This document shows positions 6,752 to 15,458 of a stretch of DNA of 64,000 nt, in pieces. Location of the stretch: NCBI RefSeq assembly GCF_000369525.1, contig NZ_KB850070.1, positions 124,001-188,000 of the forward strand. The letters are read 5' to 3'. How positions within the stretch are numbered: position 1 is the first letter of the stretch; every line of letters starts with the position of its first letter. The notes beneath the pieces are model-generated. The model did not search any database. It was not told the origin of the DNA and was given only the letters and a program-made list of their open reading frames with translations. This DNA comes from Acinetobacter higginsii (GTDB lineage Bacteria; Pseudomonadota; Gammaproteobacteria; Pseudomonadales; Moraxellaceae). Position numbers and translations under genes: made by a program.

Positions 6752-8977
6752 ATGCCTAGCCAAAATTCTAACGCTATTCTCTACCGTATTCGAGTCGCGA
6801 TACCCGTCTATGTGTATGACACCTTTGACTATACAGTCAGTGCTGAGCAATATGCACAGGCACAAATCGGTGCACGCGTTGCCATTTCTTTTGGCCGGCA
6901 AAACCTCGTGGGAATTATTACTGAAAAAGTAGATCCTCACGAAGTATTTACAGGACAATTCAAACTTAAGGCCATCACAGAATTACTCGATCAGGAAACG
7001 ATTCTAGACCAACAAGTTTTAACTTTGTTGACATGGTCAGCACAATATTACCAATTCCCGATTGGTGAAGTAATGCAAAGTGCCCTGCCCAGCTTATTAA
7101 GACAAGGGCGTGCCTTAGATATCCTGTTTCATTTATGGAAGATCATTCCCCATGAAGACCCAGCCTCTTTATTAAAACGCTCTCAAAAACAATATGATGC
7201 TTATCAGGTTCTTAAACTGCATCCAAACGGCACCACTGAAAATGTGCTCAATCTAAGTGGTGTAGAAACCTCAACCCTCAAAGCCCTAGAAAAGAAAGGC
7301 TTGGTTGAATGCTGTCTTGAACCACATGATTTCACCCCAACACCAGTACAACTGGCACAAGTACCTTTGACACCGAACGAAGATCAAAAGAAAGCGATTC
7401 AACAGATCCTCAAAGTGCAGCATCAATACCAAGCATTTTTATTGGATGGTTTGACTGGCAGTGGTAAAACTGAAGTCTATTTGCAAGTCATGTATGAGGT
7501 ATTAAAACAAGGTAAACAGGTGCTGGTACTGGTACCTGAAATTGGCTTAACCCCGCAAACGGTCGCTCGTTTTAAGTCACGCTTTCATTGTGATGTTGCC
7601 TTACTACATTCAGGCTTAAATGATTCAAAACGCATGCAGGCGTGGCAACATGCGCAAACGGGCAAAGCCTCGATTATTATTGGTACACGTTCTGCAATTT
7701 ACACCCCACTCCCTCAGCTGGGTTTAATTATCTTGGATGAGGAACATGATCTCTCTTTTAAGCAGCAAGAAGGTTTTCGCTACCATACCCGTGATGTGGC
7801 CCTATATCGTGGACATTTGCAGAATTGCCCCGTCATCCTCGGCTCTGCCACACCGAGTATCGACAGTTATCACTTGGTAGAATCGGGCAAGTTACATTTG
7901 CTTGAGTTAAATCAACGGGCGGGCGTGGCGGTACTGCCAAAGATGCATGTCGTAGACTTAAAAATCGCAAAAAAGAAGCACGGACTCAGTCAAACCCTGA
8001 TTGAACAGATCAAGCATACTTTGGAGCGTAAAGAACAAGTGCTGATCTTTTTAAATCGACGCGGCTATGCACCGATCCTGATGTGTGAAAGCTGTGGTTG
8101 GCAAGCCAACTGCCCACATTGTGATGCGCATTTTACTTTGCATTCACAGCCCTATCATTATTTACATTGCCATCACTGCGGCACCATCAATCGCCTGCCT
8201 GATCATTGTCCTGCATGTCAGAAACAAAGCTTAAAAACCATTGGTGCAGGCACAGCAAAACTTGAAGAACACTTACAAGAGTTATTCCCACACCATGAAG
8301 TGATTCGGGTCGACCGTGACAGTACCAGCAAAGTGGGTAGCTGGCAGAAAATTTATGATCGCATTCAACAAAATAAACCCAATATTTTGTTGGGTACACA
8401 GATGCTGGCCAAAGGTCACCATTTCCCACATGTGACGCTCGTTGCGATTTTAGATATTGATGCAGGCTTGCTCAGTGTTGACCCGCGCGCGCCTGAACGT
8501 ACCGCACAACTGATTGTACAAGTTGCTGGTCGTGCTGGTCGAGGCGAGCATAAAGGTAGTGTCTATTTACAAAGCCTGCGCCCCGATCACCCGATGCTGA
8601 CCACTTTAATTGAGCATGACTACCGTACTGTCGCCAAACAAATGCTGGCTGATCGTAAAATCGCACTACTTCCACCCTATCGCTATGCGGTATTGGTTCG
8701 GGTCGAATCTAAAGATCGAGACTATAGTCAGCAATTCTTAGCGGATATTGCACAACAATTACGGACAATGGCTGGAGATTTAGTCGATATTTGGGGACCG
8801 ATTCCCGCACCGATGGAACGTAAAGCAGGCCGTTATCGTGCACATATGGTGATTTTGTCTAGCGATCGAGCAAAACTGCATTTTTATTTGCGTCAATGGT
8901 GGCAACACGTCGTACACTTACCTCGCCAGCATCTACTGAGGCTATCGATTGATGTTGATCCGCAAGAGTTTAGTTAG
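6752..8977 (+). CDS. priA: Primosomal replication restart helicase PriA
   Basis: A superfamily 2 DNA helicase that recognises stalled forks and reloads the replisome through PriB/DnaT/DnaC. About 741 residues. The N-terminal DNA-binding domain (RIRVAIPVYVYDTFDYTV) is followed by the helicase core with Walker A GLTGSGKTEV, DEEH box (ILDEEHDLSFKQQEG) and GSATPSIDS. The zinc-binding insert has paired cysteines (CESCGWQANCPHCDAHF, HCHHCG, CPACQ), and VAGRAGRGEHKGSVYLQS forms motif VI. The start is uncertain: ATGs at 6710, 6737 and 6752 are in frame, none with a strong ribosome binding site. I prefer 6752 because the conserved N-terminus begins shortly after it. Confidence 0.95.
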   Translation: MPSQNSNAILYRIRVAIPVYVYDTFDYTVSAEQYAQAQIGARVAISFGRQNLVGIITEKVDPHEVFTGQFKLKAITELLDQETILDQQVLTLLTWSAQYYQFPIGEVMQSALPSLLRQGRALDILFHLWKIIPHEDPASLLKRSQKQYDAYQVLKLHPNGTTENVLNLSGVETSTLKALEKKGLVECCLEPHDFTPTPVQLAQVPLTPNEDQKKAIQQILKVQHQYQAFLLDGLTGSGKTEVYLQVMYEVLKQGKQVLVLVPEIGLTPQTVARFKSRFHCDVALLHSGLNDSKRMQAWQHAQTGKASIIIGTRSAIYTPLPQLGLIILDEEHDLSFKQQEGFRYHTRDVALYRGHLQNCPVILGSATPSIDSYHLVESGKLHLLELNQRAGVAVLPKMHVVDLKIAKKKHGLSQTLIEQIKHTLERKEQVLIFLNRRGYAPILMCESCGWQANCPHCDAHFTLHSQPYHYLHCHHCGTINRLPDHCPACQKQSLKTIGAGTAKLEEHLQELFPHHEVIRVDRDSTSKVGSWQKIYDRIQQNKPNILLGTQMLAKGHHFPHVTLVAILDIDAGLLSVDPRAPERTAQLIVQVAGRAGRGEHKGSVYLQSLRPDHPMLTTLIEHDYRTVAKQMLADRKIALLPPYRYAVLVRVESKDRDYSQQFLADIAQQLRTMAGDLVDIWGPIPAPMERKAGRYRAHMVILSSDRAKLHFYLRQWWQHVVHLPRQHLLRLSIDVDPQEFS

Positions 8978-8994
8978 AGGCTTAGTCTGAGCGT

Positions 8995-9018
8995 GTTCAA
9001 GTCATTGAACGTTTTCCA
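8995..9018 (+). terminator. Weak hairpin after priA
   Basis: GTTCAA-GTCA-TTGAAC followed by GTTTTCC, 18 bp after the priA stop. The stem is short and the T-run is only four, so termination would be partial at best. Confidence 0.35.
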
Positions 9019-9098
9019 ATATCATCTTTTTAGATCATATTTTTACAGACGACTCATTTGAGTTAGTCTAGACAAAATAGAAAAATTTGAGGCATTCA

Positions 9099-10916
9099 AT
9101 GTCTTTACTGCTACCGATTATTTTTTTACTGGCTGCGGCTTTAATTTTTGTTCCATTAGCAAAACGCTATGCCGCCAATACTGTTCTGGGTTATCTGATT
9201 GCAGGACTGTTACTTGGCTCCAGTGTTTCGGGTCTGATTGAAAATCCTCAGTTCATCGAGCAATTGCTACATTTTGGTATGATTGCAATCATGTTATTTG
9301 TCGGTTTTGCTTTTCGACCACAACAACTTTGGCTCGAGCGTAGAGGCATTCTAAAAAACAGCGGATTACAACTCCTAATCATTACTCTTGTTGTGATTGG
9401 CGCATGTTTTTTACTGTTTAATGATGTGCTAACCAGTCTGATTCTCGGATGTGCTTTAGCGCTATCCGCAGTCGCTTTACCATTACAACTCCTAGAAAAA
9501 AAACAGCAACTCAATAACAAATTAGGACAAGCGACTTTAGCAACCTTGCAATTTCAAGCCTTTGTTGCCGTCATCTTGATTGTGTTATTTCCATTACTTG
9601 AAGACACTGCTTCTACACGGCATGGCATTGCCTATTTTGCAGCAATCATCGCGACATTTTCAGGATTATTCTTAGCCAGCCGCTATTTAGTTCGTCCGGC
9701 ATTCCGTTTTTTAGCCCGTAAACACAGTATTCATTTGATTCCTGTCCTCAGTTTACTGGTCTTTCTTTCTGTCATCCTCATCATGGATATTTTAAATATC
9801 CATATTCTAATTGGTGCATTTCTGGGAGGCTTATTACTCGCAGAGACAGAATTTAAAAGTGAAGTTGAACGCATTCTTGAACCCTTTAAAGATGCTGCAA
9901 CAGGTCTATTTTTTCTGGCCATCGGCTTGGGGCTTTCACTGCAACCCCTTATCCAAACACCATTATTGATCATCGCATCAATCTTTGGTTTAGTTGTGAT
10001 CAAGGCTGCTGTTGTTACAGCAATCAGCTATTACCAACAACGTCATGCCAAGCTCAGTACCCTGTTTGCAATCATCTTGGCTCAAAGTGGTGAACTCAGT
10101 TTTATTTTACTCAAACTGGCAGAAAGCGAGAACTTGCTGACCAAAGATCTTCTGCAACCGACCTTACTCATTGTATTTGGTTCAATGCTATTGACCCCAC
10201 TGCTGTATTGGTTATTTGATTCAAAAGTTTTACCAAAATTGCAGAAGAGGGTGTCAGTACAGATTGACGATGTCCCTCAACACCCGATTCTTATTTTGGG
10301 CTTTGGCCGTTTTGGACAAGTCATCGCACGGGCCTTACACGCTCAAAGCAAACAATTCAGTGTCATTGATAGCAATCAACCCGACGCTGATTTTATCGAA
10401 CAATATGGGCACCGTTTCTTTGATGCCGATGTCACCCAAGTCGAGAACTTACGTGCTGCAGGCATTGAATATTGTAAATTATTGATTATTGCAATTGATG
10501 ATGTTGAAGACAGTATGAATCTGGCGCGGCATCTACGTTTGAACTATCCAGATTTAACCCTGTTTGTACGAGCACGTGACCGCCATCATGCGCATTTACT
10601 CAATGATTTAGGCATACAACATATTTGGCGTGAAACCTATGCTTCATCGTTAAATATGGCACAACAGGCATTGATTGAAACGGGTCTCTCCGTTGAAGAT
10701 GCACATATTCAAATTGAGCGTTTTAAACAGGAAGATGAAAAGCTGCTCATGCAGCAACATTGGTCCCATGATCAACAAGATATCCTTGAAAACTATCCTA
10801 GTGCGATTGCAGAGCTTGAGTATTTGTTTGAAAACACAAAAACTTTAAGATTAGATCGCTTGATCAATGATCAAAACACACAAAGTGATGCAAATTCACT
10901 CAATGAAACATCTTGA
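9099..10916 (+). CDS. CPA2-family potassium/proton antiporter with RCK (TrkA-N) domain, KefB/KefC type
   Basis: About 605 residues. The first ~375 form a monovalent cation:proton antiporter-2 membrane domain of about 12 helices, starting LLLPIIFLLAAALIFVPLAKR and including the polar GAFLGGLLLAETEFK and AQSGELSF segments found in Kef proteins. From about residue 390 a TrkA-N/RCK domain follows with the nucleotide-binding GFGRFGQVIARAL motif. Kef proteins release potassium under electrophile stress with glutathione control; whether this one responds to glutathione is inferred only. The start ATG 9099 has GAGG six bases upstream; an upstream TTG adds four residues. A hairpin plus TTTT lies before hslO. 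Confidence 0.88.
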   Translation: MSLLLPIIFLLAAALIFVPLAKRYAANTVLGYLIAGLLLGSSVSGLIENPQFIEQLLHFGMIAIMLFVGFAFRPQQLWLERRGILKNSGLQLLIITLVVIGACFLLFNDVLTSLILGCALALSAVALPLQLLEKKQQLNNKLGQATLATLQFQAFVAVILIVLFPLLEDTASTRHGIAYFAAIIATFSGLFLASRYLVRPAFRFLARKHSIHLIPVLSLLVFLSVILIMDILNIHILIGAFLGGLLLAETEFKSEVERILEPFKDAATGLFFLAIGLGLSLQPLIQTPLLIIASIFGLVVIKAAVVTAISYYQQRHAKLSTLFAIILAQSGELSFILLKLAESENLLTKDLLQPTLLIVFGSMLLTPLLYWLFDSKVLPKLQKRVSVQIDDVPQHPILILGFGRFGQVIARALHAQSKQFSVIDSNQPDADFIEQYGHRFFDADVTQVENLRAAGIEYCKLLIIAIDDVEDSMNLARHLRLNYPDLTLFVRARDRHHAHLLNDLGIQHIWRETYASSLNMAQQALIETGLSVEDAHIQIERFKQEDEKLLMQQHWSHDQQDILENYPSAIAELEYLFENTKTLRLDRLINDQNTQSDANSLNETS

Positions 10917-10990
10917 GTTTTGGCAAACTGACACCATTATTGACTGCATAACCATGCACCTTTTTATAAAGCCTGAAGTGCTTTACAAGG

Positions 10991-11021
10991 CAAAGCGTTG
11001 CTTTGTTTTCCCCTTAGGGGG
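10991..11021 (+). promoter_or_regulatory. Tandem hairpins in the antiporter-hslO gap
   Basis: CAAAGC-GTT-GCTTTG followed by TTTT at 10991-11009 looks like a short terminator for the upstream antiporter gene. CCCC-TTA-GGGG at 11010-11020 sits right before the hslO ribosome binding site (CTGGAG). The second hairpin could limit access to the site in the mRNA. This is inferred from base pairing only. Confidence 0.4.
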
Positions 11022-11035
11022 TACTGGAGAAAAAT

Positions 11036-11911
11036 ATGTCTGATTTACGCCAACGCTTTTTTATCGAAGACTGCCCTGTTCGCGGTGAAGTAGTGCATTT
11101 AGAAGAAGCGCTTCAAACGATTTTGGCGCAACGTGAATATATGCCTGCGGTACAAAGCCTGTTAGGTGAAATGCTCAGTGCAACAGCCTTACTTGCCAGT
11201 ACACTCAAGATTCGTGGTCGTATTAGCTTACAGATCCAAGCAAATGGAACATTTAAATGGGCCATGGCTGAGTGCAACCATTTAGGTGAAGTTCGCGCAT
11301 TGGCGGATTACGAAGAAGATCCTCGTTTCGTTGAAGGTAGCGACAGTCGTACTGTGCTTGCGGCTTTAACCAACCCAGTGCTGTTCATCAACATTGAACC
11401 TGAACACGGCGAACGCTATCAAGGGATCGTTCCACTTGATCAACCGACCTTGGCAGGTTGTTTGACACAGTATTACGATTTGTCTGCGCAGATCCCAACC
11501 CACATTGTATTGGCAACCAATAACCAACGTTCGGGTGGTCTATTGATTCAATTACTTCCTCGTAATGATGAAGAAGAGCAAAAGTTGGTTGATGAAGATC
11601 TATGGCCACGTTTGACCATGCTCACTGAAACCCTTAAGCCGGAAGAGCTGACTGATCTATCAGCAAATGAAATTCTCTATCGCTTGTATAACGAAGAGGA
11701 AGTGCGTTTGCCTGAGGTCGAACAGTTAAAATTTGGTTGTACTTGTTCCAAAGAACGTTGTGCCAATGCCTTGATCCAAATTGGTGTTACTGCAGTCCAT
11801 GAAACACTGGAAGCGCAAAACCCAATCCAAATGGATTGTCAGTTCTGTAATACACGTTATGAATTTACAGCAGAAGAAGCTTTAGGTTTGTTCGGTGAAC
11901 ATTTAAGTTAA
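11036..11911 (+). CDS. hslO: Redox-regulated chaperone Hsp33
   Basis: 291 residues, cytoplasmic. Hsp33 is inactive when its C-terminal cysteines hold zinc, and becomes a holdase when oxidants form disulfides. The zinc/redox switch is fully present: C235-T-C237, thirty residues, then C268-Q-F-C271. The N-terminal domain shows the typical RGEVVHLEEAL, LLGEMLSATALLAST and GRISLQIQANGTFKWAMAEC segments. The gene has its own leader with two small hairpins and a good ribosome binding site, and it ends in a strong terminator, so it is probably monocistronic. Confidence 0.96.
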   Translation: MSDLRQRFFIEDCPVRGEVVHLEEALQTILAQREYMPAVQSLLGEMLSATALLASTLKIRGRISLQIQANGTFKWAMAECNHLGEVRALADYEEDPRFVEGSDSRTVLAALTNPVLFINIEPEHGERYQGIVPLDQPTLAGCLTQYYDLSAQIPTHIVLATNNQRSGGLLIQLLPRNDEEEQKLVDEDLWPRLTMLTETLKPEELTDLSANEILYRLYNEEEVRLPEVEQLKFGCTCSKERCANALIQIGVTAVHETLEAQNPIQMDCQFCNTRYEFTAEEALGLFGEHLS

Positions 11912-11931
11912 TTGACTAAATGTTAAAAAAT

Positions 11932-11958
11932 AAAAAAGACGGACTTCCGTCTTTTTTT
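11932..11958 (+). terminator. Intrinsic terminator after hslO
   Basis: An 11 bp stem AAAAAAGACGG / CCGTCTTTTTT with an ACTT loop and a 7 T run, about 20 bp after the hslO stop. Confidence 0.9.
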
Positions 11959-12029
11959 ATTTTGTATTAAGGTCTATGCGCTAAAACAATTTTCAAATCT
12001 CCCAATAACATAGACCTAAAATTTGACTT

Positions 12030-12641
12030 ATGAATTACTTCGAATACTTGCTGTTTATCATCAGTGTGGTTGTACTGATTGCTACGCCTGGTCCTGTGAT
12101 GATTTTGGTCGCCAGTGCTGGCCTTAAGGGTGGCTATAAAAAAGCACTAGAGACAATTTTTGGAACCAACCTCGCCTCTTTAATCCTGATTTTTATTTCC
12201 GTACTCATTCTCAAGGGTTTTCTCACCATTGATGAAAACTACCTAAAAGCCATTCGCATATTAGGTTGCCTTTATATTGCCTATCTGGGTTATAGCATTA
12301 TTAAAGAAGTGCTTCAGGCACCACATCCAACTGCCATCCAAACTGTGTCAGCACAAAGTGGCGGCTTTAAAAAAGGCTTTCTCGTGGGAATTTCCAATCC
12401 GAAAGATATTATTTTCTTTTCGGCTTTTTTCCCGCAGTTTATTAACATCTCATCGAATATCAATTTCAGTTTAAGCCTACTGACTGTGACGTGGATTGTC
12501 TTGGATTTCCTAACCCTGTCTTTGGTGTATCTGTTCTTTCGTAGCCTATCTCAAAGCAGCATCTATCCGAAGATTCTGGGATTATGTGGTGTTCTACTGA
12601 TCTTGATTGCCGTTTATGGACTGGTCGATACCTTTATATAA
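12030..12641 (+). CDS. LysE/RhtB-family amino acid exporter
   Basis: 203 residues with six predicted membrane helices. The family signature lies near the N-terminus: ATPGPVMILVASAGLKGGYK, followed by GTNLASLILI. A second conserved stretch is GFKKGFLVGISNPKDIIFF. LysE/RhtB proteins export amino acids such as lysine, homoserine, threonine or leucine using the proton gradient; the substrate cannot be read from sequence. The gene appears to be a single transcription unit between the hslO terminator and the cbpA leader. Confidence 0.87.
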   Translation: MNYFEYLLFIISVVVLIATPGPVMILVASAGLKGGYKKALETIFGTNLASLILIFISVLILKGFLTIDENYLKAIRILGCLYIAYLGYSIIKEVLQAPHPTAIQTVSAQSGGFKKGFLVGISNPKDIIFFSAFFPQFINISSNINFSLSLLTVTWIVLDFLTLSLVYLFFRSLSQSSIYPKILGLCGVLLILIAVYGLVDTFI

Positions 12642-12714
12642 AATCGACATCAAGTCCACATTAAAAACCTTAACGATGTACATTTTTAGCCAAACAGAAC
12701 AAGTCTTATACAAT

Positions 12715-12741
12715 CGAATCCATTGAAATCTCTTGGATTCG
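12715..12741. repeat. Inverted repeat upstream of cbpA
   Basis: A perfect 8 bp repeat CGAATCCA / TGGATTCG with an 11 nt spacer, 43-69 bp before the cbpA start. It could be an operator or a weak terminator for the LysE gene. I see no clear heat-shock promoter next to it. Confidence 0.5.
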
Positions 12742-12783
12742 TTTCATAATAAAACAAACACATCATTATATTTATTATAGATC

Positions 12784-13728
12784 ATGGCAAAAAATTATTA
12801 TGAAGAGCTGGGTGTTTCAAGAGACGCCTCAGCAGATGAAATCAAAAAAGCCTATCGAAAATTGGCACGTAAATATCATCCTGACATTAGCAAAGAAGCC
12901 GATGCTGAAGCCAAAATGCAGGCGATTAATGTCGCCTATGACACGTTGAGTGACAGTACCAAAAAAGCTGAATATGACCAGATGCTGGATCATCCACAAG
13001 GTTTCTCTAATTTTGGACAAGGCAATCAAAGTGGTTTTGACGGTTCACAATTCTATCGCCAAAGTTCAGGCGATGGTGCTGACTTTAGTGGATTTGAGGA
13101 CTTATTTGGCCGTTTTGGTTCTGGCTTTGGTGGAGGACAGCAACGCTCTCAGCGTCAACAACGTAGCTATCGTGGTGAAGATCAACATGCCAGCATTCAA
13201 GTTGATTTAGATATTGCCTATCACGGTTCAACCCAACAAATTACCCTACAGATTCCGACTTATAACGTTTATGGTGAACCTGAGGTACAACGTAAAACCT
13301 TAGAGGTTAAAATTCCAAAAGGCATGAAGGAAGGTCAACAAATTCGCTTAAATGGTCAAGGTCAGAGTGGTATTAATAGCGGCGAAAATGGTGACCTATA
13401 CATTGAGATCCAATACAAAGACACAGATAGAATTCGTGTCGAAGGTGCCGATGTGTATCAAACCATTGATGTCAGTCCTTGGGAAGCTGGTATAGGGCAA
13501 AGCATCGAGCTTAGTACCCCTGCTGGGCAGCTCAAAGTTAACTTACCAAAAAATGCCAAGAATGGGCAACAACTGCGTTTAAAAGACAAAGGCATTCCAA
13601 ACAAAACTGCGGGACATTTATACCTGATTATTAATATTGTTTTACCACCAGTGCACAATGAGCAAGAGCAACAGGCCTACCAACAATTTGCCGATGCCTT
13701 TGCTTCATTCCGACCTCGCGCCTCATAA
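12784..13728 (+). CDS. cbpA: DnaJ-like co-chaperone CbpA
   Basis: 314 residues. An N-terminal J domain (about 4-70) carries the essential HPD motif in KYHPDISKEA. A Gly/Phe-rich linker (about 75-125: FGQGNQSGFDGSQF, GRFGSGFGGGQQ) and the C-terminal DnaJ substrate-binding domains follow (KIPKGMKEGQQIRLNGQG, KVNLPKNAKNGQQLRLKDKG). There is no cysteine-rich zinc domain, so it is CbpA-type rather than DnaJ. It stimulates DnaK and, in E. coli, binds curved DNA. The next gene, 11 bp downstream, is its partner cbpM, which fixes the assignment. Confidence 0.94.
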   Translation: MAKNYYEELGVSRDASADEIKKAYRKLARKYHPDISKEADAEAKMQAINVAYDTLSDSTKKAEYDQMLDHPQGFSNFGQGNQSGFDGSQFYRQSSGDGADFSGFEDLFGRFGSGFGGGQQRSQRQQRSYRGEDQHASIQVDLDIAYHGSTQQITLQIPTYNVYGEPEVQRKTLEVKIPKGMKEGQQIRLNGQGQSGINSGENGDLYIEIQYKDTDRIRVEGADVYQTIDVSPWEAGIGQSIELSTPAGQLKVNLPKNAKNGQQLRLKDKGIPNKTAGHLYLIINIVLPPVHNEQEQQAYQQFADAFASFRPRAS

Positions 13729-13739
13729 GGAGTAAGATC

Positions 13740-14066
13740 ATGACAACCATTCAATACAAAGAAATTCAATATGACGGTCATAGCCAAGTTGAAATCATTG
13801 ATGAACAATTGGCACTTGATCTTGAGCACTTCGCTGAGGCATGCGGTCAAAGTACCGACTGGGTGTTAAAACTGATTGATTACGATATTTTGCAGATTTC
13901 TGTGGAACCGCAAAGCTATCAGTTTATTGGTGAAGATGTCAGTCGGGCTAGACGTGCTTACCGTTTACAACGTGACTTCGATGCAAGCTTATCAGCCGTA
14001 GCGGTGATGCTGGATTTAATCGATGAAGTGCAACAGCTGCGTAAACAGCTCAAGCATTTTCATTAA
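13740..14066 (+). CDS. cbpM: CbpA modulator CbpM
   Basis: 108 residues, a MerR-like helical protein that binds the J domain of CbpA and blocks both its DnaK co-chaperone and DNA-binding activities. Recognisable features are the central EPQSYQFIGEDVSRARRAYRLQRDFD-type stretch, then VAVMLDLIDEVQQLRKQLK, a short C-terminal coiled coil. AAGGAG lies upstream of the ATG. It is co-transcribed with cbpA and converges on the corA-like gene across a shared hairpin. Confidence 0.92.
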   Translation: MTTIQYKEIQYDGHSQVEIIDEQLALDLEHFAEACGQSTDWVLKLIDYDILQISVEPQSYQFIGEDVSRARRAYRLQRDFDASLSAVAVMLDLIDEVQQLRKQLKHFH

Positions 14067-14076
14067 GCCATCCTGT

Positions 14077-14114
14077 AAATGACCAAGCCCATCCCTATTT
14101 CAGCTTGGTCATTT
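14077..14114. terminator. Hairpin between cbpM and the corA-like gene; loop contains the opposing stop codon
   Basis: A perfect 12 bp inverted repeat AAATGACCAAGC / GCTTGGTCATTT with a 14 nt loop. The TAG stop of the minus-strand corA-like gene (14095-14097) is inside the loop, and one arm is the last coding stretch of that gene. It probably terminates cbpA-cbpM. Confidence 0.75.
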
Positions 14115-15318
14115 TCTCCACTTCTTTCAGCGTTTGCTTAATCGGTTCATAATCCAAAAACCACAACAGATTAAAATTACGCTGCCGATGCTGCTGTGCC
14201 AGTAAATCAATCACACTGCGCTCACCGCGCCCAACCAAATGCTGCCGATAAAAATAATACAGTAAAAATACTGTGCTCATCAGCATCACACCCAGCATGA
14301 TCCAGAAGCCAACAGGTGACTTCAGCCCAGGGATAAACTCAAAGTTCATACCATAGACCCCAGTCAATAAAGTCAGTGGTGCAAAGATGGCGGTAATAAT
14401 GGCCAAGATGCGCATGTTTTCATTGGTTTGATTGGCAATTGCAGAAAAGTGTAAATCGATAGCCGATTGAATGGCATTTCTTAAGCGCAAGGTATGCTTT
14501 TGCACTCGTTCCACATGACTCATCAGATCGTTTAGACGTACCAATAAAATGTCTTGTGCTTTATGCTTATGCTCACCGACCACATGATGATAATTATCGA
14601 CCAGTTCATCTCTAAATTCCTGCAGGGTTTCGATCTGCTCCTCGCAGAGATTTTCGATTTGCTGAAAGGCCATATCTTCATGGAACAATTGATGCCATTG
14701 CTTAAAACGACGATTGCCCTGTAAAAGTTGTTGTTGCCAATATTCAACCCGACGCGTTAACGGCGTGCGTAAATTCAGATAACCATCAATCATGCTATTC
14801 AATAAGCGTAGGCATAAATCTGCGGGAGTGCTGGCTAACTTACGTGGTTTATTCTGCTCGGTACTCGGTCGTCCCATAATGGTCTGAATACGCTGAATAT
14901 AGCTCTCTACCGCCTGATTGCCCTGCTCTCTCACACTCACCAAAACCGTGGGGGTTAAGATAAAACTCATGGGTGTGGTCGCCAAACCAAAAACACTTTC
15001 ATGCGATTCTGAAGCACTCTCATTTGCCAAAATCTGGTCATCTGGGCTAATCAGTTTGCGAAACACCAACAGGTCATATTCCTCCACCGTATCAAATGCG
15101 CAAGGGTGTTCGATATTGAGTAAATCCCGCAAATGGAATTCATTCAGTACCAATCCTGTATGCTCATAAATATTCTTCTGCCAAGCCTCTGTATGATTCA
15201 CCAGATCCTGCCTAAGACTATCCACCCATAAAAATTCAAGCGTATGTTCTGTTTGTTGTTCCGCACTGATAAAAATCGTATTTTCACTGTTATGACGATA
15301 AAAATAATAAAGTTGCAT
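14095..15318 (-). CDS. CorA-family divalent cation transporter
   Basis: 407 residues. A large N-terminal cytoplasmic domain with long helices (EQIETLQEFRDELVDNY and following coiled-coil stretch, about 200-300) leads to two C-terminal membrane helices. The first helix ends in the invariant pore motif YGMNFEF, which defines the CorA superfamily. Family members move magnesium, cobalt, nickel or zinc; the substrate is not predictable here. The C-terminal tail is longer than in classical CorA (about 45 residues after the last helix, QHRQRNFNLLWFLDYEPIKQ). Neighbours on both sides are unrelated, and no strong ribosome binding site is visible before the ATG at 15318. Confidence 0.88.
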   Translation of the reverse strand: MQLYYFYRHNSENTIFISAEQQTEHTLEFLWVDSLRQDLVNHTEAWQKNIYEHTGLVLNEFHLRDLLNIEHPCAFDTVEEYDLLVFRKLISPDDQILANESASESHESVFGLATTPMSFILTPTVLVSVREQGNQAVESYIQRIQTIMGRPSTEQNKPRKLASTPADLCLRLLNSMIDGYLNLRTPLTRRVEYWQQQLLQGNRRFKQWHQLFHEDMAFQQIENLCEEQIETLQEFRDELVDNYHHVVGEHKHKAQDILLVRLNDLMSHVERVQKHTLRLRNAIQSAIDLHFSAIANQTNENMRILAIITAIFAPLTLLTGVYGMNFEFIPGLKSPVGFWIMLGVMLMSTVFLLYYFYRQHLVGRGERSVIDLLAQQHRQRNFNLLWFLDYEPIKQTLKEVEKMTKLK

Positions 15319-15406
15319 AGGACAATAGAAATTAGAATGGCGATAGAAATGCTGCCACGAAGCCAGATAAAAAGCTACGGCTATTACAGGACTGAAACGA
15401 CATCCA

Positions 15407-15442
15407 ATAAAAAAGCCTCACATGCACAGCATGGAGGCTTTT
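15407..15442 (-). terminator. Intrinsic terminator after dctA
   Basis: A 9 bp stem AAAAGCCTC / GAGGCTTTT with a 14 nt loop. On the minus strand it is followed by a run of T (A-tract at 15407-15414 on the plus strand), 17 bp beyond the dctA stop. Confidence 0.85.
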
Positions 15443-15458
15443 CCTAATCATAGGAAGA

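Noticed and set aside
12784..13728. Calling the J-domain protein DnaJ
   Set aside because: The cysteine-rich zinc domain is absent, and cbpM follows directly, so CbpA is the better name.
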